This document shows positions 35,709 through 44,428 of a stretch of DNA of 64,000 bases, in pieces. The stretch is from assembly GCA_958295775.1 (NCBI GenBank), contig CATQHC010000005.1, forward strand, positions 124,001 to 188,000. Direction: 5' to 3'. Under the pieces are notes generated by a model. The model had not been told where the DNA came from. It made no database searches and worked only from the letters and a program-made list of their open reading frames with translations. Source of the stretch: Chloroflexota bacterium. GTDB taxonomy: Bacteria; Chloroflexota; UBA11872; VXOZ01. The stretch's first letter is position 1; each line of letters opens with the position of its first letter. A program made the position numbers and the translations under genes.

Positions 35709-36521
35709 ATGAGGATTCCAATAACCATGTCCCACGGTACCGATCAGTTCCCAGGTCATAGCAATCGTCTCACGCTGGAACACTTCGCCCGGCTTGTCGC
35801 GATTGCGCACGAACTGGGCTTCCAGTCCATCAGCTACGACGACCTGGCCGCATGGCTATGGCACGGCGGCGCCCTGCCGGAACGGCCGATAATGTTCGAC
35901 TTCGATCATCCCATGAAGTCCATGCGCCACGAGGTCTTGCCTGCGTTGGAACGCCACGGCTACACGGCGAACCTCTTTCTCAACACCGGCATGCTGGACG
36001 ACATGTACCGCGCGGGCGTGCCCGACTTTGCCGAGCGCCGGTATCTGCTCTGGGAGGAAGCCGGCGAACTGGCGGCGGCCGGTTGGCAGATTGGCGCGCA
36101 CACGGTTACCCACCCCAACCTGTCCGAACTCAGTCTGGAAGACCCCAGCGGCGAGAAGTTACGTGCCGAACTCGCGCAGTGTGACGCGATGATTGAGCGT
36201 CATCTCGGCATTACGCCGCAGGACTTTGCCTTTACCGGCACGAGTTGGAGCAGTGCCGCGGAGCGCGAAGTGAAGGCGCGCTACCGCTTTGGGCGTTTGT
36301 GGATTGTTGGTGCAGAGTACCAGGTTGACGGCAAGAAAACCCGCTACGCGGACCTGGTCGGCGTGCCTGGAGAGGACGAGGCTGACGGCGGCCCGCCTCA
36401 CGCCGCCCGCTACATCACCCGCGACTCCGACCCTTACCGCTTGCCTTCGCTGGAGATCAATGCGCTTGTCTTTGAGCCGGCAGCTTTTCGCAGCTATCTT
36501 GAAGGGGCTCTGCGAGCGTAG
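35709..36521 (+). CDS. Polysaccharide deacetylase (NodB domain)
   Basis: A 270-residue carbohydrate-esterase family 4 protein that removes N- or O-acetyl groups from sugars using a metal ion. The first motif reads PIMFDFDHPMKS (about 58), a variant of T-F-D-D-G. The second, IGAHTVTHPNLSEL (about 131), is the canonical H-x3-H-P site. No signal peptide, so a cytoplasmic substrate such as an imported oligosaccharide or a small acylated sugar. AGGAGG lies seven bases before ATG 35709; a GTG six bases earlier is less likely. It is divergent from the PmoA-like gene. Confidence 0.85.
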   Translation: MRIPITMSHGTDQFPGHSNRLTLEHFARLVAIAHELGFQSISYDDLAAWLWHGGALPERPIMFDFDHPMKSMRHEVLPALERHGYTANLFLNTGMLDDMYRAGVPDFAERRYLLWEEAGELAAAGWQIGAHTVTHPNLSELSLEDPSGEKLRAELAQCDAMIERHLGITPQDFAFTGTSWSSAAEREVKARYRFGRLWIVGAEYQVDGKKTRYADLVGVPGEDEADGGPPHAARYITRDSDPYRLPSLEINALVFEPAAFRSYLEGALRA

Positions 36522-36599
36522 GCTTGGGGAAAAAGCCAAGTGCTGGCGACCAGTCTACGCTGACGGCCGGCTTGCCTATTGGAGAGTGAGCCCTAGCAT

Positions 36600-36626
36600 C
36601 CGGTAGCGCAGGTTTGCAACCTGCGC
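36600..36626. repeat. Family E palindrome, copy 2
   Basis: Same 27 bases as at 9681. It lies between two convergent genes. Confidence 0.8.
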
Positions 36627-36688
36627 ATACGTCCAACGAGCCAAAATTCTTTCCGGCGTACCGCAATCAAGCGGCGGCGCGCAACCGG

Positions 36689-37525
36689 TCAGTCGCTCAC
36701 CACCCGCGCCGCGCACTCGCGCAAGTAGCGTATGCCCTCGCGTGCCTGCACTTCCGCGTGCGGCTCGAACTCGAAGATCTCGATGGAGACGTAGCCGTCG
36801 TAGCCGGTGTCATGCAGAGCCTGCATGATGGGAACAAAATCGGTATCCCCGTAGCTCGGCCCTTTCATGTTCTCATCGTTGGCGTGAAAGTGCGGGAACG
36901 TGCCGGCGTGCGCCCGGATAATGTCCGCAGGCGGCGCGGCTTCCCCGCTCTCCATGGCCTTCACGTCGAGGTGCAACTTGAAGGCGGGGTGATTCACCCG
37001 CCGCACGAGATCGGCCCCCTCTGCCGCGTTGGTGATGAACTGGCACAGCGGCGGCGCCAGCGGTTCGATGGCTATGATGGTCCCGGCCTGCTGCGCTTCA
37101 TCGCACACACCTTGAAATACCTCAGTCGCGTAAGCCATGCCCTGCTCGTAGCTCACGCCTTCCGGCAGGTTACGCTGGTTCGGTGATCCGAAAACGAGAT
37201 ACGGCGCGTTCATGTCGTGGCCGAGCGCGATCAATCCCCGCAGGTATTCAGTGGTCCGCTGCCGCACTGCATCATCGGGATCCGTAAGATGCAACCCATC
37301 CGGCCCGACAAGCAGCCAGTGTAAGCCAATGATTTCAAGTCCGGCGTTCGCTGCCGCCTGGCGGGCGCCTGCGCGCTGTTCGGCGCTTATGTCAAATACC
37401 GACTGCTCAAAAGTGAACGGCGCGGCCTCGACACCCTCATAGCCAAGCCCCGCCAAGTAATCGCAAATCCGCCCAAATTCCCAGTTTTCAAAGGCTTCAT
37501 TGCAGAACGCATACCGGAATGCCAT
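36689..37525 (-). CDS. Sugar phosphate isomerase/epimerase, TIM barrel
   Basis: A 278-residue xylose-isomerase-like barrel of the tagatose/psicose 3-epimerase kind. Ligand stretches: LEIIGLHWLLVGPDG (His, about 69), IIAIEPLAPP (Glu, about 153), FKLHLDVKAMESG (Asp, about 187), FPHFHANDENMKGP (His, about 213) and YVSIEIFEFEP (Glu, about 248). The ATG follows AAGGATGA. A Gfo/Idh/MocA dehydrogenase lies 142 bases upstream on the same strand, an association often seen in inositol and keto-sugar catabolism, so the two probably act in one pathway. Confidence 0.87.
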   Translation of the reverse strand: MAFRYAFCNEAFENWEFGRICDYLAGLGYEGVEAAPFTFEQSVFDISAEQRAGARQAAANAGLEIIGLHWLLVGPDGLHLTDPDDAVRQRTTEYLRGLIALGHDMNAPYLVFGSPNQRNLPEGVSYEQGMAYATEVFQGVCDEAQQAGTIIAIEPLAPPLCQFITNAAEGADLVRRVNHPAFKLHLDVKAMESGEAAPPADIIRAHAGTFPHFHANDENMKGPSYGDTDFVPIMQALHDTGYDGYVSIEIFEFEPHAEVQAREGIRYLRECAARVVSD

Positions 37526-37667
37526 AGCATATTCATCCTTGCTTGAGATCGTGTTTTTCTTGGCGGCAATAGTACCACGGTAGCAGCCGAGCCACAGGGC
37601 AAAGCACTACCGTTAATTGCAGCCAGCCTGCGTGACGCTGCCGGTGGCAGCAAGCCATCAGACCGCT

Positions 37668-38675
37668 CTAGAGCGTAACCTCACGGTCCTCGCGCGCCGA
37701 CGTGTACATGGCTTCCAGCAACGCCACGGACCTGCGGCCCTCGGGCCCGGTGCACGCCACCGGCTTGCCATCGCGCAACGCGCCGATCATGTCCTCGATG
37801 ATGTTCTGGGGGCCGGGCGGCAGATCTGCGGGATCCGGCATGCCGCCGTCGGGGTCGTCGGCAAAGGCCCAGGTTGTGATGTCCTCTTGCCGCATTTGGA
37901 TGGTGCCGTCGGTGCCGTGGATCTCATGCTCGTGCCCCAAGCCGCCGAAGACGGTGGTCGTTGTCTGAATGATGCCCCACGCGCCCGACGCATACGTCAC
38001 CAACGCCTCCAGCGCGTCTTCGGTCTCGATGTCGTGATTGAATACGTTAATGCGCGCCCGCACGCTCTGCACCGGCCCCATGAACCAGAGCGTTTGGTCA
38101 ATGCCGTGAATGCCCTGGTTTGCCGCCGAACCGCCACCGTCGTACTGCCAGGTGCCGCGCCAGCCGGGCGGATTCCCGCCGGCAAAGTAACTGTCGGCGC
38201 GGAACCACTTCAGCCGGAAGTCGCCAAAGATCGGTCGCCCGATCCTGCCCGCGTCCAGTGCCTGCTTAATCAGGCGCGTGCTCAGTTCGTAGCGGCGTTG
38301 GAAGTCCACGGCCAGCAATTGGCCGCTCTCCTCCGCGGCGGCCAGCACCTGGTCGATCTTCGCCGTGGTGACGTCCATCGGCTTGGTCGTAAAGGTGTGC
38401 TTGCCCGCCTGCAAACTCTCGATAGCCAGGTCGCCATGAGTGCCGCTGGGCGTAAAAATGCCCACCGCGTCGATGTCCTGCCGCTCCAACAGCGCGCGGT
38501 GGTCGGTGTGCCAGTCGCAGCCATACTCCGCCGCCTGCGCCTGCGCCAGTTCCTCCTGCAGGTCGCAAACCGCCACCAACTCCGCCCCCGCCGTAGTCGC
38601 CGCCTGCTTTACCCGCGACCTGCCAACACCGAGACCGATTATGCCAAACCGAACCGGATCCTGTTGCGCTGCCAT
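37668..38675 (-). CDS. Gfo/Idh/MocA family oxidoreductase
   Basis: A 335-residue NAD(P)-dependent sugar or inositol dehydrogenase. The Rossmann motif is FGIIGLGVGRSRV (9-21); the catalytic-region motif E-K-P reads TTKPMDVTTAKID (about 95), so Glu is replaced by Thr while Lys and Pro remain; the C-terminal domain contains GGSAANQGIHGIDQTLWFMG, with the usual His-Asp pair (about 184-187). AGGAGG precedes the ATG. It is upstream of the epimerase at 36689 on the same strand and probably shares its transcript. Exact sugar unknown. Confidence 0.9.
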   Translation of the reverse strand: MAAQQDPVRFGIIGLGVGRSRVKQAATTAGAELVAVCDLQEELAQAQAAEYGCDWHTDHRALLERQDIDAVGIFTPSGTHGDLAIESLQAGKHTFTTKPMDVTTAKIDQVLAAAEESGQLLAVDFQRRYELSTRLIKQALDAGRIGRPIFGDFRLKWFRADSYFAGGNPPGWRGTWQYDGGGSAANQGIHGIDQTLWFMGPVQSVRARINVFNHDIETEDALEALVTYASGAWGIIQTTTTVFGGLGHEHEIHGTDGTIQMRQEDITTWAFADDPDGGMPDPADLPPGPQNIIEDMIGALRDGKPVACTGPEGRRSVALLEAMYTSAREDREVTL

Positions 38676-38870
38676 AGGAAAGTGTCCTCCTCAATTACAT
38701 TTCTCGTGACGAAGGCGAACTATTACCCCTGATGGGAGGTGAACTCCTAGTGTCTTCTCTTCCGTACACAGATGATACCACCATAAGGTCAATCGGCGAG
38801 TTCAGTTACTAATTAGCTGCTTGACACACCTTAGCAAATAGACTCCACTGCCATAGCAGACTAAGATTCC

Positions 38871-38900
38871 TTGACAACCGTGTATGAGAACGATTGTATA
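38871..38900 (+). promoter_or_regulatory. Putative sigma-70 promoter for the AAA/DUF4276-like pair
   Basis: TTGACA at 38871-38876, 18-base spacer, TGTATA at 38895-38900. It is in the A+T-rich 315-base gap 38676-38990, 90 bases before the ATPase start. Confidence 0.45.
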
Positions 38901-38990
38901 GGTAATGTCGGTTAATGTGTTCAGCTACATAGTCTAGGGATAGACCCTGCCTCCTTCCCAACCAGAATAACAAAGTGCAAGGAACAACTG

Positions 38991-40181
38991 ATGGACGGTG
39001 AGAAAGTAATTAAGTCTATCCGGCTAGAGAACATTCTCTCCTATGGGCCTGATACTCCCGAGTTTAGTTTGGAGCCCTTAAACGTCGTCATAGGTCCAAA
39101 TGCTTCAGGAAAATCGAACCTCATTGAGGCACTGTCAATTCTTGCCAACACGCCAAAGGACGTACAGGATCCGCTTCGTAAAGGCGGTGGTACCATTGAG
39201 TGGCTTTGGAAAGGAGCCCCGAAACTTGGTAACGCGACAATCGAGGTAACCGTTGATGCACTTTGGAATCTTGTGCCTCTAAGGTACCGACTGTCGTTTA
39301 CCGAGTTCTTTGCCCGCTTCGTGCTGAAGGATGAAGCCGTCGAGGATGCATACGCAAGTGCATCTGGGAAAGACCCGACCGTTTACTACCAGTACCGAGA
39401 CGGTAAGCCAGTGATAAGGGTTGAGGGGGAGATTCCATCCGAGCGGCCACTAAAACGGGACGATTTGAAGACCGACCAATCAATTCTGTCCCAACGACGA
39501 GATCCTGATTCACTTGCTGAGCTGTCTTTCCTCGTATTCCACTTTGAACGCATGCGATTCTACCGAGAATTCCAGTTAGGGCACGACTCCTCGTTACGAA
39601 GGCCTCAACAAGCTGACCTCATCCAAGACTACCTGATGGAAGATGGCTCGAACCTGGGAGTGGTATTGAGCTTTCTGCTAAATCAACCGAGCATAAAGAC
39701 CAGGATAATTGACCGTCTTCAAGAATTCTACCCCTCAGTTCAGGACATTCTTGCTGTGGTACTTGGAGGTAGTATTCAGATGTCCTTCCACGAGGAAGGC
39801 TTATACCATCCTGTGCCTTCAACTCGCCTATCCGATGGAACTTTGCGCTACCTCTGCCTGCTCGCTGTGCTCTGTCATCCTGAGAGTCCGTCGGTAATCT
39901 GCATCGAAGAACCGGAAACAGGCTTGCATCCCGATGTAATCCCAGGGTTAGCAAGTCTCCTCGTGGAAGCATCGAAACACAGCCAGATAATCGTCACAAC
40001 CCACTCCGATATCCTCGTGGATGCGCTTTCTGAAACTCCTGAGGCCGTCGTGATTTGTGAGAAAGTCAACGGCGCCACGCAACTTTCCCGCCTCGACCAA
40101 GATGATCTAAAGGTTTGGTTGGAAAAGTATCGCCTAGGGGAGCTCTGGACAAGCGGACAACTTGGGGGAAATCTCTATTGA
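38991..40181 (+). CDS. AAA15-type ATPase, first gene of a candidate defence pair
   Basis: A 396-residue SMC/RecF-like ATPase of the AAA15/21 group. Walker A is VVIGPNASGKSNLIEAL (about 31-47); the signature-like region TRLSDGTLRYLCLLA (about 280) and Walker B SVICIEEPETGLHPDV (about 302) follow; an H-loop is in IIVTTHSDILVDAL (about 335). The centre (about 90-270) is an insert without a recognised domain. AAGGA precedes ATG 38991. Its stop overlaps the start of the next gene. Such ATPases paired with small nuclease- or TOPRIM-like partners are common in abortive-infection systems (for example AbiL and PARIS). Base composition is lower in GC than in flanking genes. Confidence 0.88.
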   Translation: MDGEKVIKSIRLENILSYGPDTPEFSLEPLNVVIGPNASGKSNLIEALSILANTPKDVQDPLRKGGGTIEWLWKGAPKLGNATIEVTVDALWNLVPLRYRLSFTEFFARFVLKDEAVEDAYASASGKDPTVYYQYRDGKPVIRVEGEIPSERPLKRDDLKTDQSILSQRRDPDSLAELSFLVFHFERMRFYREFQLGHDSSLRRPQQADLIQDYLMEDGSNLGVVLSFLLNQPSIKTRIIDRLQEFYPSVQDILAVVLGGSIQMSFHEEGLYHPVPSTRLSDGTLRYLCLLAVLCHPESPSVICIEEPETGLHPDVIPGLASLLVEASKHSQIIVTTHSDILVDALSETPEAVVICEKVNGATQLSRLDQDDLKVWLEKYRLGELWTSGQLGGNLY

Positions 40182-40789
40182 GCGTATACGTATACGTGGA
40201 AGGAGGAGGCGAAAGCGGAGCGCTGAAGAGCGCGTGTCGCGCGGGCTTCACAAAGTTCTTGAGGAAGGCGGGTCTCGCTGGGCGTATGCCTCGCGTTATA
40301 GCTTGCGGCAGTCGGGAAGATACACTTGATTACTTTAGGACCGAACTCAATAGGGGAGTGAACACTGTTCTTCTCTTGGTCGACGCTGAAGGTCCTGTAA
40401 GAGCACCAATTGAAAACCCGGAGCCGTGGCAGCACCTCAAGGATTGCGACGGCTGGGATCGACCTGATCAAGCCTCAATGGAACAGTGTCATCTTATGGT
40501 GCAGGAAATGGAATCGTGGTTCCTAGCCGATATTGCCACCCTTAAGTCTTACTTCCGCCAAGGATTCCAAGAGAATTCGCTTCCAAAGAACCCAAATGTA
40601 GAGGAAGTCCCCAAGCAAGACGTTAAAAGAGGTCTCAGGCAGGCTACGCGCAGTACAAGCAAGGGCACGTATTCCAAGGGTAAGCATAGTTTTGAAATCC
40701 TCGCGGCGTTAGACCCGGACAAAGTTCGGCGGAAGTCGGACTATGCCGAACGCTTTCTCTCTACTCTTGAGCGATTTTGCCAACAGTGA
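40178..40789 (+). CDS. DUF4276-like protein, second gene of a candidate defence pair
   Basis: A 203-residue protein. The start is a TTG inside ATTGA, overlapping the ATPase stop by four bases, with GGGGGA upstream, so translation is coupled. The N terminus SVYVYVEGGGESGALKSA has the Glu-Gly motif, VNTVLLLVDAEGPV (about 67-80) the acidic motif, and MVQEMESWFLADIATL (about 107-122) the helix typical of DUF4276; together they resemble a TOPRIM-like metal site, as in OLD-family nucleases. An effector role beside the ATPase sensor is inferred from this arrangement. No antitoxin or phage gene is adjacent. Confidence 0.78.
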   Translation: MSVYVYVEGGGESGALKSACRAGFTKFLRKAGLAGRMPRVIACGSREDTLDYFRTELNRGVNTVLLLVDAEGPVRAPIENPEPWQHLKDCDGWDRPDQASMEQCHLMVQEMESWFLADIATLKSYFRQGFQENSLPKNPNVEEVPKQDVKRGLRQATRSTSKGTYSKGKHSFEILAALDPDKVRRKSDYAERFLSTLERFCQQ

Positions 40790-40865
40790 ATTCGGCAATT
40801 TCGAGTTGGCCAAAGTCCGATTTTCTCGCCGCTGGCTAAGTGCCTTACTTCGGTAGAGTCAGTTG

Positions 40866-41714
40866 CTAGCCCTTCGGCGGCGCGGCAGTGTCGGCGTCGG
40901 TAGTGATCATCGCGTCCGGGTGTTCTTGCAGCAGCGTGGCCGGGTAGTGGGTGGAGACGTCGCCGAGCAGGGTGATGCGCAGGATGGCTTTTTGCCAATC
41001 GCCGCCGTCGCAGTAGAGGCGGATGCGGCGGGACTCCAGGATATCCTTCATGCCGATGGTGATCGCCATGGGTGGGAAGGTGTAGAAATTGCCGCCGACA
41101 CGGCGGATGGAGTTCATTACCATCGTCTCTGGGGCCAGGGGCAGAACGCGGGTGCGGGACTGGCGAAATTCCTCAAGCGTCACCTGATAGAAGCGGCTGA
41201 TGGGCGGTTCGTTGAAAGCCACGTGACCGTGAATGCCGATGCCGCCGTAACACGAGTCAATACCGCCGAGCCCGGCGATGGTCTCGCTGACCTCATCGAT
41301 GCGTTCGATGCGTGGAAAGAAGACCTGGTCCTCCGGTATGCGCAGGTCCGCGTCGAGCCGCGCGAAAAACTCACGGCGCATGTAGCCCTCAAAGCTCAGC
41401 GGATGGTCGAGCGGAATCGAGCGGCCTTCCCAGTCGCAATACTCGTCCATGTTGAACGTCCACACGTTCTGCCACGAGATGCGCTCGCGGTTGCAGATCT
41501 CGGCAAGCACCGGGAACTGGCCGATCGGACCCACAGGCAGAATGAGCCGCGTCGGTTCGCCGGCGGCGTTGTGCGCTCTGATCTCATCGGCGATTTCGCG
41601 GGCAAACGCTGCGTAGAGCGCCGCCCGATCCGGCACAACATACACCGGGGTTTTCGCCTCACGTCGCAGATTCTCTGCTGGCAATTGCAGCCACGCATCA
41701 ATCTCTGGCCCCAT
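40866..41714 (-). CDS. Glucosamine-6-phosphate deaminase-like protein (NagB family)
   Basis: A 282-residue NagB/SugarP isomerase-fold enzyme, expected to convert glucosamine 6-phosphate to fructose 6-phosphate and ammonia. WTFNMDEYCDW (about 88-98) contains the catalytic Asp, and GGIGIHGHVAFNEP (about 157-170) the family signature with the catalytic His. The LILPVGPIGQFP phosphate loop (G-x-T/S in classic members) is altered. ATG 41714 follows AAAGGAGC; the longer in-frame start at 41807 lacks a site. Divergent from classic NagB, so a related aminosugar is possible. Confidence 0.82.
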   Translation of the reverse strand: MGPEIDAWLQLPAENLRREAKTPVYVVPDRAALYAAFAREIADEIRAHNAAGEPTRLILPVGPIGQFPVLAEICNRERISWQNVWTFNMDEYCDWEGRSIPLDHPLSFEGYMRREFFARLDADLRIPEDQVFFPRIERIDEVSETIAGLGGIDSCYGGIGIHGHVAFNEPPISRFYQVTLEEFRQSRTRVLPLAPETMVMNSIRRVGGNFYTFPPMAITIGMKDILESRRIRLYCDGGDWQKAILRITLLGDVSTHYPATLLQEHPDAMITTDADTAAPPKG

Positions 41715-42438
41715 ATTTTGCGCTCCTTTTGCAATATGCTCTATAGACGTTACTTGTGTCCGACCATCCAAAAATGCGCAATCATCTTTGTCGACATCCC
41801 CTGCCAATCAGCACTCAATTGCACCTACTAGCAATTAATTCCTCGCTCTGCCCAAATGGCAGCAATCAGCAAGTAGCTTACTTGCATCAACCGTAACGAT
41901 GCCCAAACAGTTCAAGAGCTCCTATTGAATGGTAATCTGCACGTGAATAGTGACATTTCAGCAAAAATAGAGTGATTCCGTCGCGACAGATTTCCAATTC
42001 TGTTATCCTTTTGGTGGGATAGGCGACGCGCATTTCTTTCGGCGTAATGTGCCTGGCAGAGGATGGTAGAGGCGCGGTAGGTGTAAGGCAGATTCTCGCT
42101 GCCACACTTCTCTAGTTCATCGGGGATTATACCCTCTTGATCCCTTTGTGGTAGTAGAAGGCCGTCACACGAATTGCTGCTCAGGTCCAAGCGCGTCCGT
42201 TTGCGTTGGAGAGTACACTGTCTATTCCTCCTTTCGCGCGCCATGTGGGCCTGTGCCCTTGGGTGGCTTCGTGCGATAGCAGCGGCCTACTGACCGATGC
42301 ACAGAACACGGTATTCTGCCTAAAATATAGACAGGTACAATACGGTTCGACTAGGGGTATGGTTAGCCACCAATATAGGCAGGGCAGCGCTGCTAGTTAA
42401 CGAGTTTGCGAGCTTCAGGTCCGTCTTGGAGTGGGTCT
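41715..42438. other. Gap of 724 bases without a supported gene
   Basis: Short open frames on the minus strand (41887-42244) overlap each other and have no family resemblance or ribosome binding site. A possible -10, TACAAT at about 42336, has only a weak -35 (TTCTGC, 16 bases upstream) and could serve the RodZ-like gene. Confidence 0.5.
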
Positions 42439-43272
42439 ATGCAAGAGCCGCAACAAATGGGAGAAAGGCTGCGCGCGGCGCGCTTAGCAAAAGGCGTCTC
42501 GCTCGAAGAAGCCGCGGCAGCCACACGCATCCGCAGATCCTCGTTGCAGGCGCTCGAGGCTGACGATTTTAGCTCGCTGCCACCACCGGTCTACACGCGG
42601 GGCTTTTTGCTCAACTACGCCCGCTACCTGGGTCTAGTCCCGGAAGAGGTGGTGGAAGCCTACGACCGTCAGCAGCGCGAAAGTGATGAGCCTTCAGAGC
42701 AGGAACCCCAGGACGAAAAGCTTAGACGGTCATCGTCATTTGGCTCTAAGCTCCTGCTCTCCGTCGTGCTCGTGATCGCAATTGGCGTAATCCTAAACTT
42801 CCTCTACCAGGAATTCTTGTCGGCAGGACCCGCGCTACTGGAGCCCGAAGCTGAAGCAACGCCAACCAGCGTACCGACGCCGCTGGTCGAACTCCCGCCA
42901 CTGCGCACGCCAACACCAATTCCTACGCCCTCACCTGCCCCCTCGCCGACGCCCACGCCGATCACCGGCGTAAACCTAACGCTGCGGTCCACTACCCAAG
43001 GGGTCTGGCTCCAAGTTACGGCTGACGGCGAAACTGTCTATCTAGGGACTATTGGCCCGGAAACCGACCAGGGCACTGAACCGCTGACGTGGGAGGCTGA
43101 GGAGAGTATATCCATCCTCTTTGGTCGCACCGGCGGCGTTGAGATAACCGTAAATGGGCGTGAACTCGATCCCCTGGTTGAAACCGGAGTCCCACTGACG
43201 TTCGCGGCAATTGAGACGGACGAGGGGGACGTTGATATCTCGGTCAACGGCACGCCGTTACCATCGCCGTGA
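42439..43272 (+). CDS. rodZ: RodZ-like membrane protein (HTH, TM, DUF4115)
   Basis: A 277-residue bitopic protein. Residues 6-70 form the RodZ-type helix-turn-helix (GERLRAARLAKGVSLEEAA, then VYTRGFLLNYARYLGL), which in studied bacteria binds MreB. A single membrane span lies near 104-125 (LLLSVVLVIAIGVILNFLY). A Pro/Thr-rich linker (PTPIPTPSPAPSPTPTP) follows, and the outer C-terminal domain (about 180-277) matches the beta-sandwich DUF4115. It should help keep rod shape or organise the wall. GGAGTGGG precedes ATG 42439. The closeness to pgsA resembles the rodZ-pgsA order seen in Firmicutes. Confidence 0.88.
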   Translation: MQEPQQMGERLRAARLAKGVSLEEAAAATRIRRSSLQALEADDFSSLPPPVYTRGFLLNYARYLGLVPEEVVEAYDRQQRESDEPSEQEPQDEKLRRSSSFGSKLLLSVVLVIAIGVILNFLYQEFLSAGPALLEPEAEATPTSVPTPLVELPPLRTPTPIPTPSPAPSPTPTPITGVNLTLRSTTQGVWLQVTADGETVYLGTIGPETDQGTEPLTWEAEESISILFGRTGGVEITVNGRELDPLVETGVPLTFAAIETDEGDVDISVNGTPLPSP

Positions 43273-43837
43273 TTGCTTGACTCGAGTAGCCAAGGGCATC
43301 CTGTTCCTGACCCCAGCAACACCAATGTCCGGCTTATACGGATTTCGATTTCTTGCTCGCTCCACGCTTGCGGGCACATGGCGGGCAATCCCACGGTATC
43401 GGACCTGCCTCAGCATCTTGCACTCGCCCTGACTTCCATTTCCGTGACTGGACGCGGCTTCTGACCCAGCGCGTCACTACTCTTGGCTCGATGGGGCGGA
43501 CTCGGCCTGAGGCAGTGCGCACACACCAAGGAACGCTTAGCAGAGCGTTCCCCTTTACAAGAGATTTGCTGAGCATCTTCTCCCGCCTTGCCACGACTTG
43601 ACCACCCGGCTGGAGCCTTGCAAGCCATTTGCCGACATAATTCTACCCGGTGGGAGAGTTCACACGAGTGCCTGTGCACGCCGGGTCTTTGCCATTTCGC
43701 ATTCGCCGCCGCAGGGCTTTACCTCGCCTGCGCACACGAGCGGAGTTGCCGCGCCGCCGCAATAACGGTATCGTGAGAAACCAGAACGGAACTACATGGC
43801 GAGCAGCATACGTGTACTGCTGCGAGAGGATTTCTAT
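43273..43837. other. Gap of 565 bases between rodZ and pgsA
   Basis: No gene is supported. A perfect 8-base hairpin, GGAACGCT-TAGCAG-AGCGTTCC, at 43530-43551 is followed by CCTTTAC, a weak T tract, and may end the rodZ transcript. Confidence 0.4.
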
Positions 43838-44428
43838 ATGCCGGTTGGCATTGCCACGCAGTTGACGCTTGCACGTATTGCGCTCGCCCCTGTCATTATG
43901 TTTCTCCTCATTTGGGGTAAGGACACGCCCCAATGGTATTGGCTGGCAACAGCCTTGCTCGCACTTGCGGCGGGAACAGATTGGCTCGACGGATTTGTTG
44001 CGCGTCGCAGCGACACGGTCTCGGCAGTCGGGGCAACGCTAGACCTGGTGGCGGATAAGATTCTCGTTGCCGTGGTCTTGATTGCCCTCGTGCAAGTAGG
44101 CTTATTGCCCGGCTGGTGGGCGGCGGTCATAGTCTGTCGCGAAATGGCAGTGACCGGCCTCCGCACACAGGCCGCCGAGCGCGGCATCGCGATTCCGGCA
44201 GGCCGCGCGGGAAAACTCAAGACGGCCGTTACTTTTCTCGCCTTGATCGTCCTCATCCTCTGGCAGAGTATCGTGAGCGACGTCCTGCTCTGGCTTGCCC
44301 TCATACTGACGGTGTACTCCGGCATAGAATACCTTTACACCGGCATGCGCAAGATGCGAGACGCGAGCAACAGTCAGCCTCTGCAATCGCAACCCCAATC
44401 TTCCAATAAGGAGGTACACGCAGAATGA
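43838..44428 (+). CDS. pgsA: CDP-diacylglycerol--glycerol-3-phosphate 3-phosphatidyltransferase
   Basis: A 196-residue integral membrane enzyme making phosphatidylglycerol phosphate, the committed step to phosphatidylglycerol. The CDP-alcohol phosphotransferase motif D-G-x2-A-R-x8-G-x3-D-x3-D is complete in LDGFVARRSDTVSAV plus GATLDLVAD (about residues 50-73). Several membrane helices surround it, and REMAVTGLRTQAAERG is typical of PgsA. ATG 43838 follows GAGAGGA; the longer start at 43796 has none. The C-terminal 20 residues are polar and rich in Gln and Ser. Its stop overlaps the next ATG by four bases (ATGA), so it heads an operon with the two dehydrogenases. Confidence 0.92.
   Translation: MPVGIATQLTLARIALAPVIMFLLIWGKDTPQWYWLATALLALAAGTDWLDGFVARRSDTVSAVGATLDLVADKILVAVVLIALVQVGLLPGWWAAVIVCREMAVTGLRTQAAERGIAIPAGRAGKLKTAVTFLALIVLILWQSIVSDVLLWLALILTVYSGIEYLYTGMRKMRDASNSQPLQSQPQSSNKEVHAE

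Noticed and set aside
41887-42244. Small minus-strand genes upstream of rodZ
   Set aside because: Two overlapping frames of similar quality, neither with a binding site or family resemblance.
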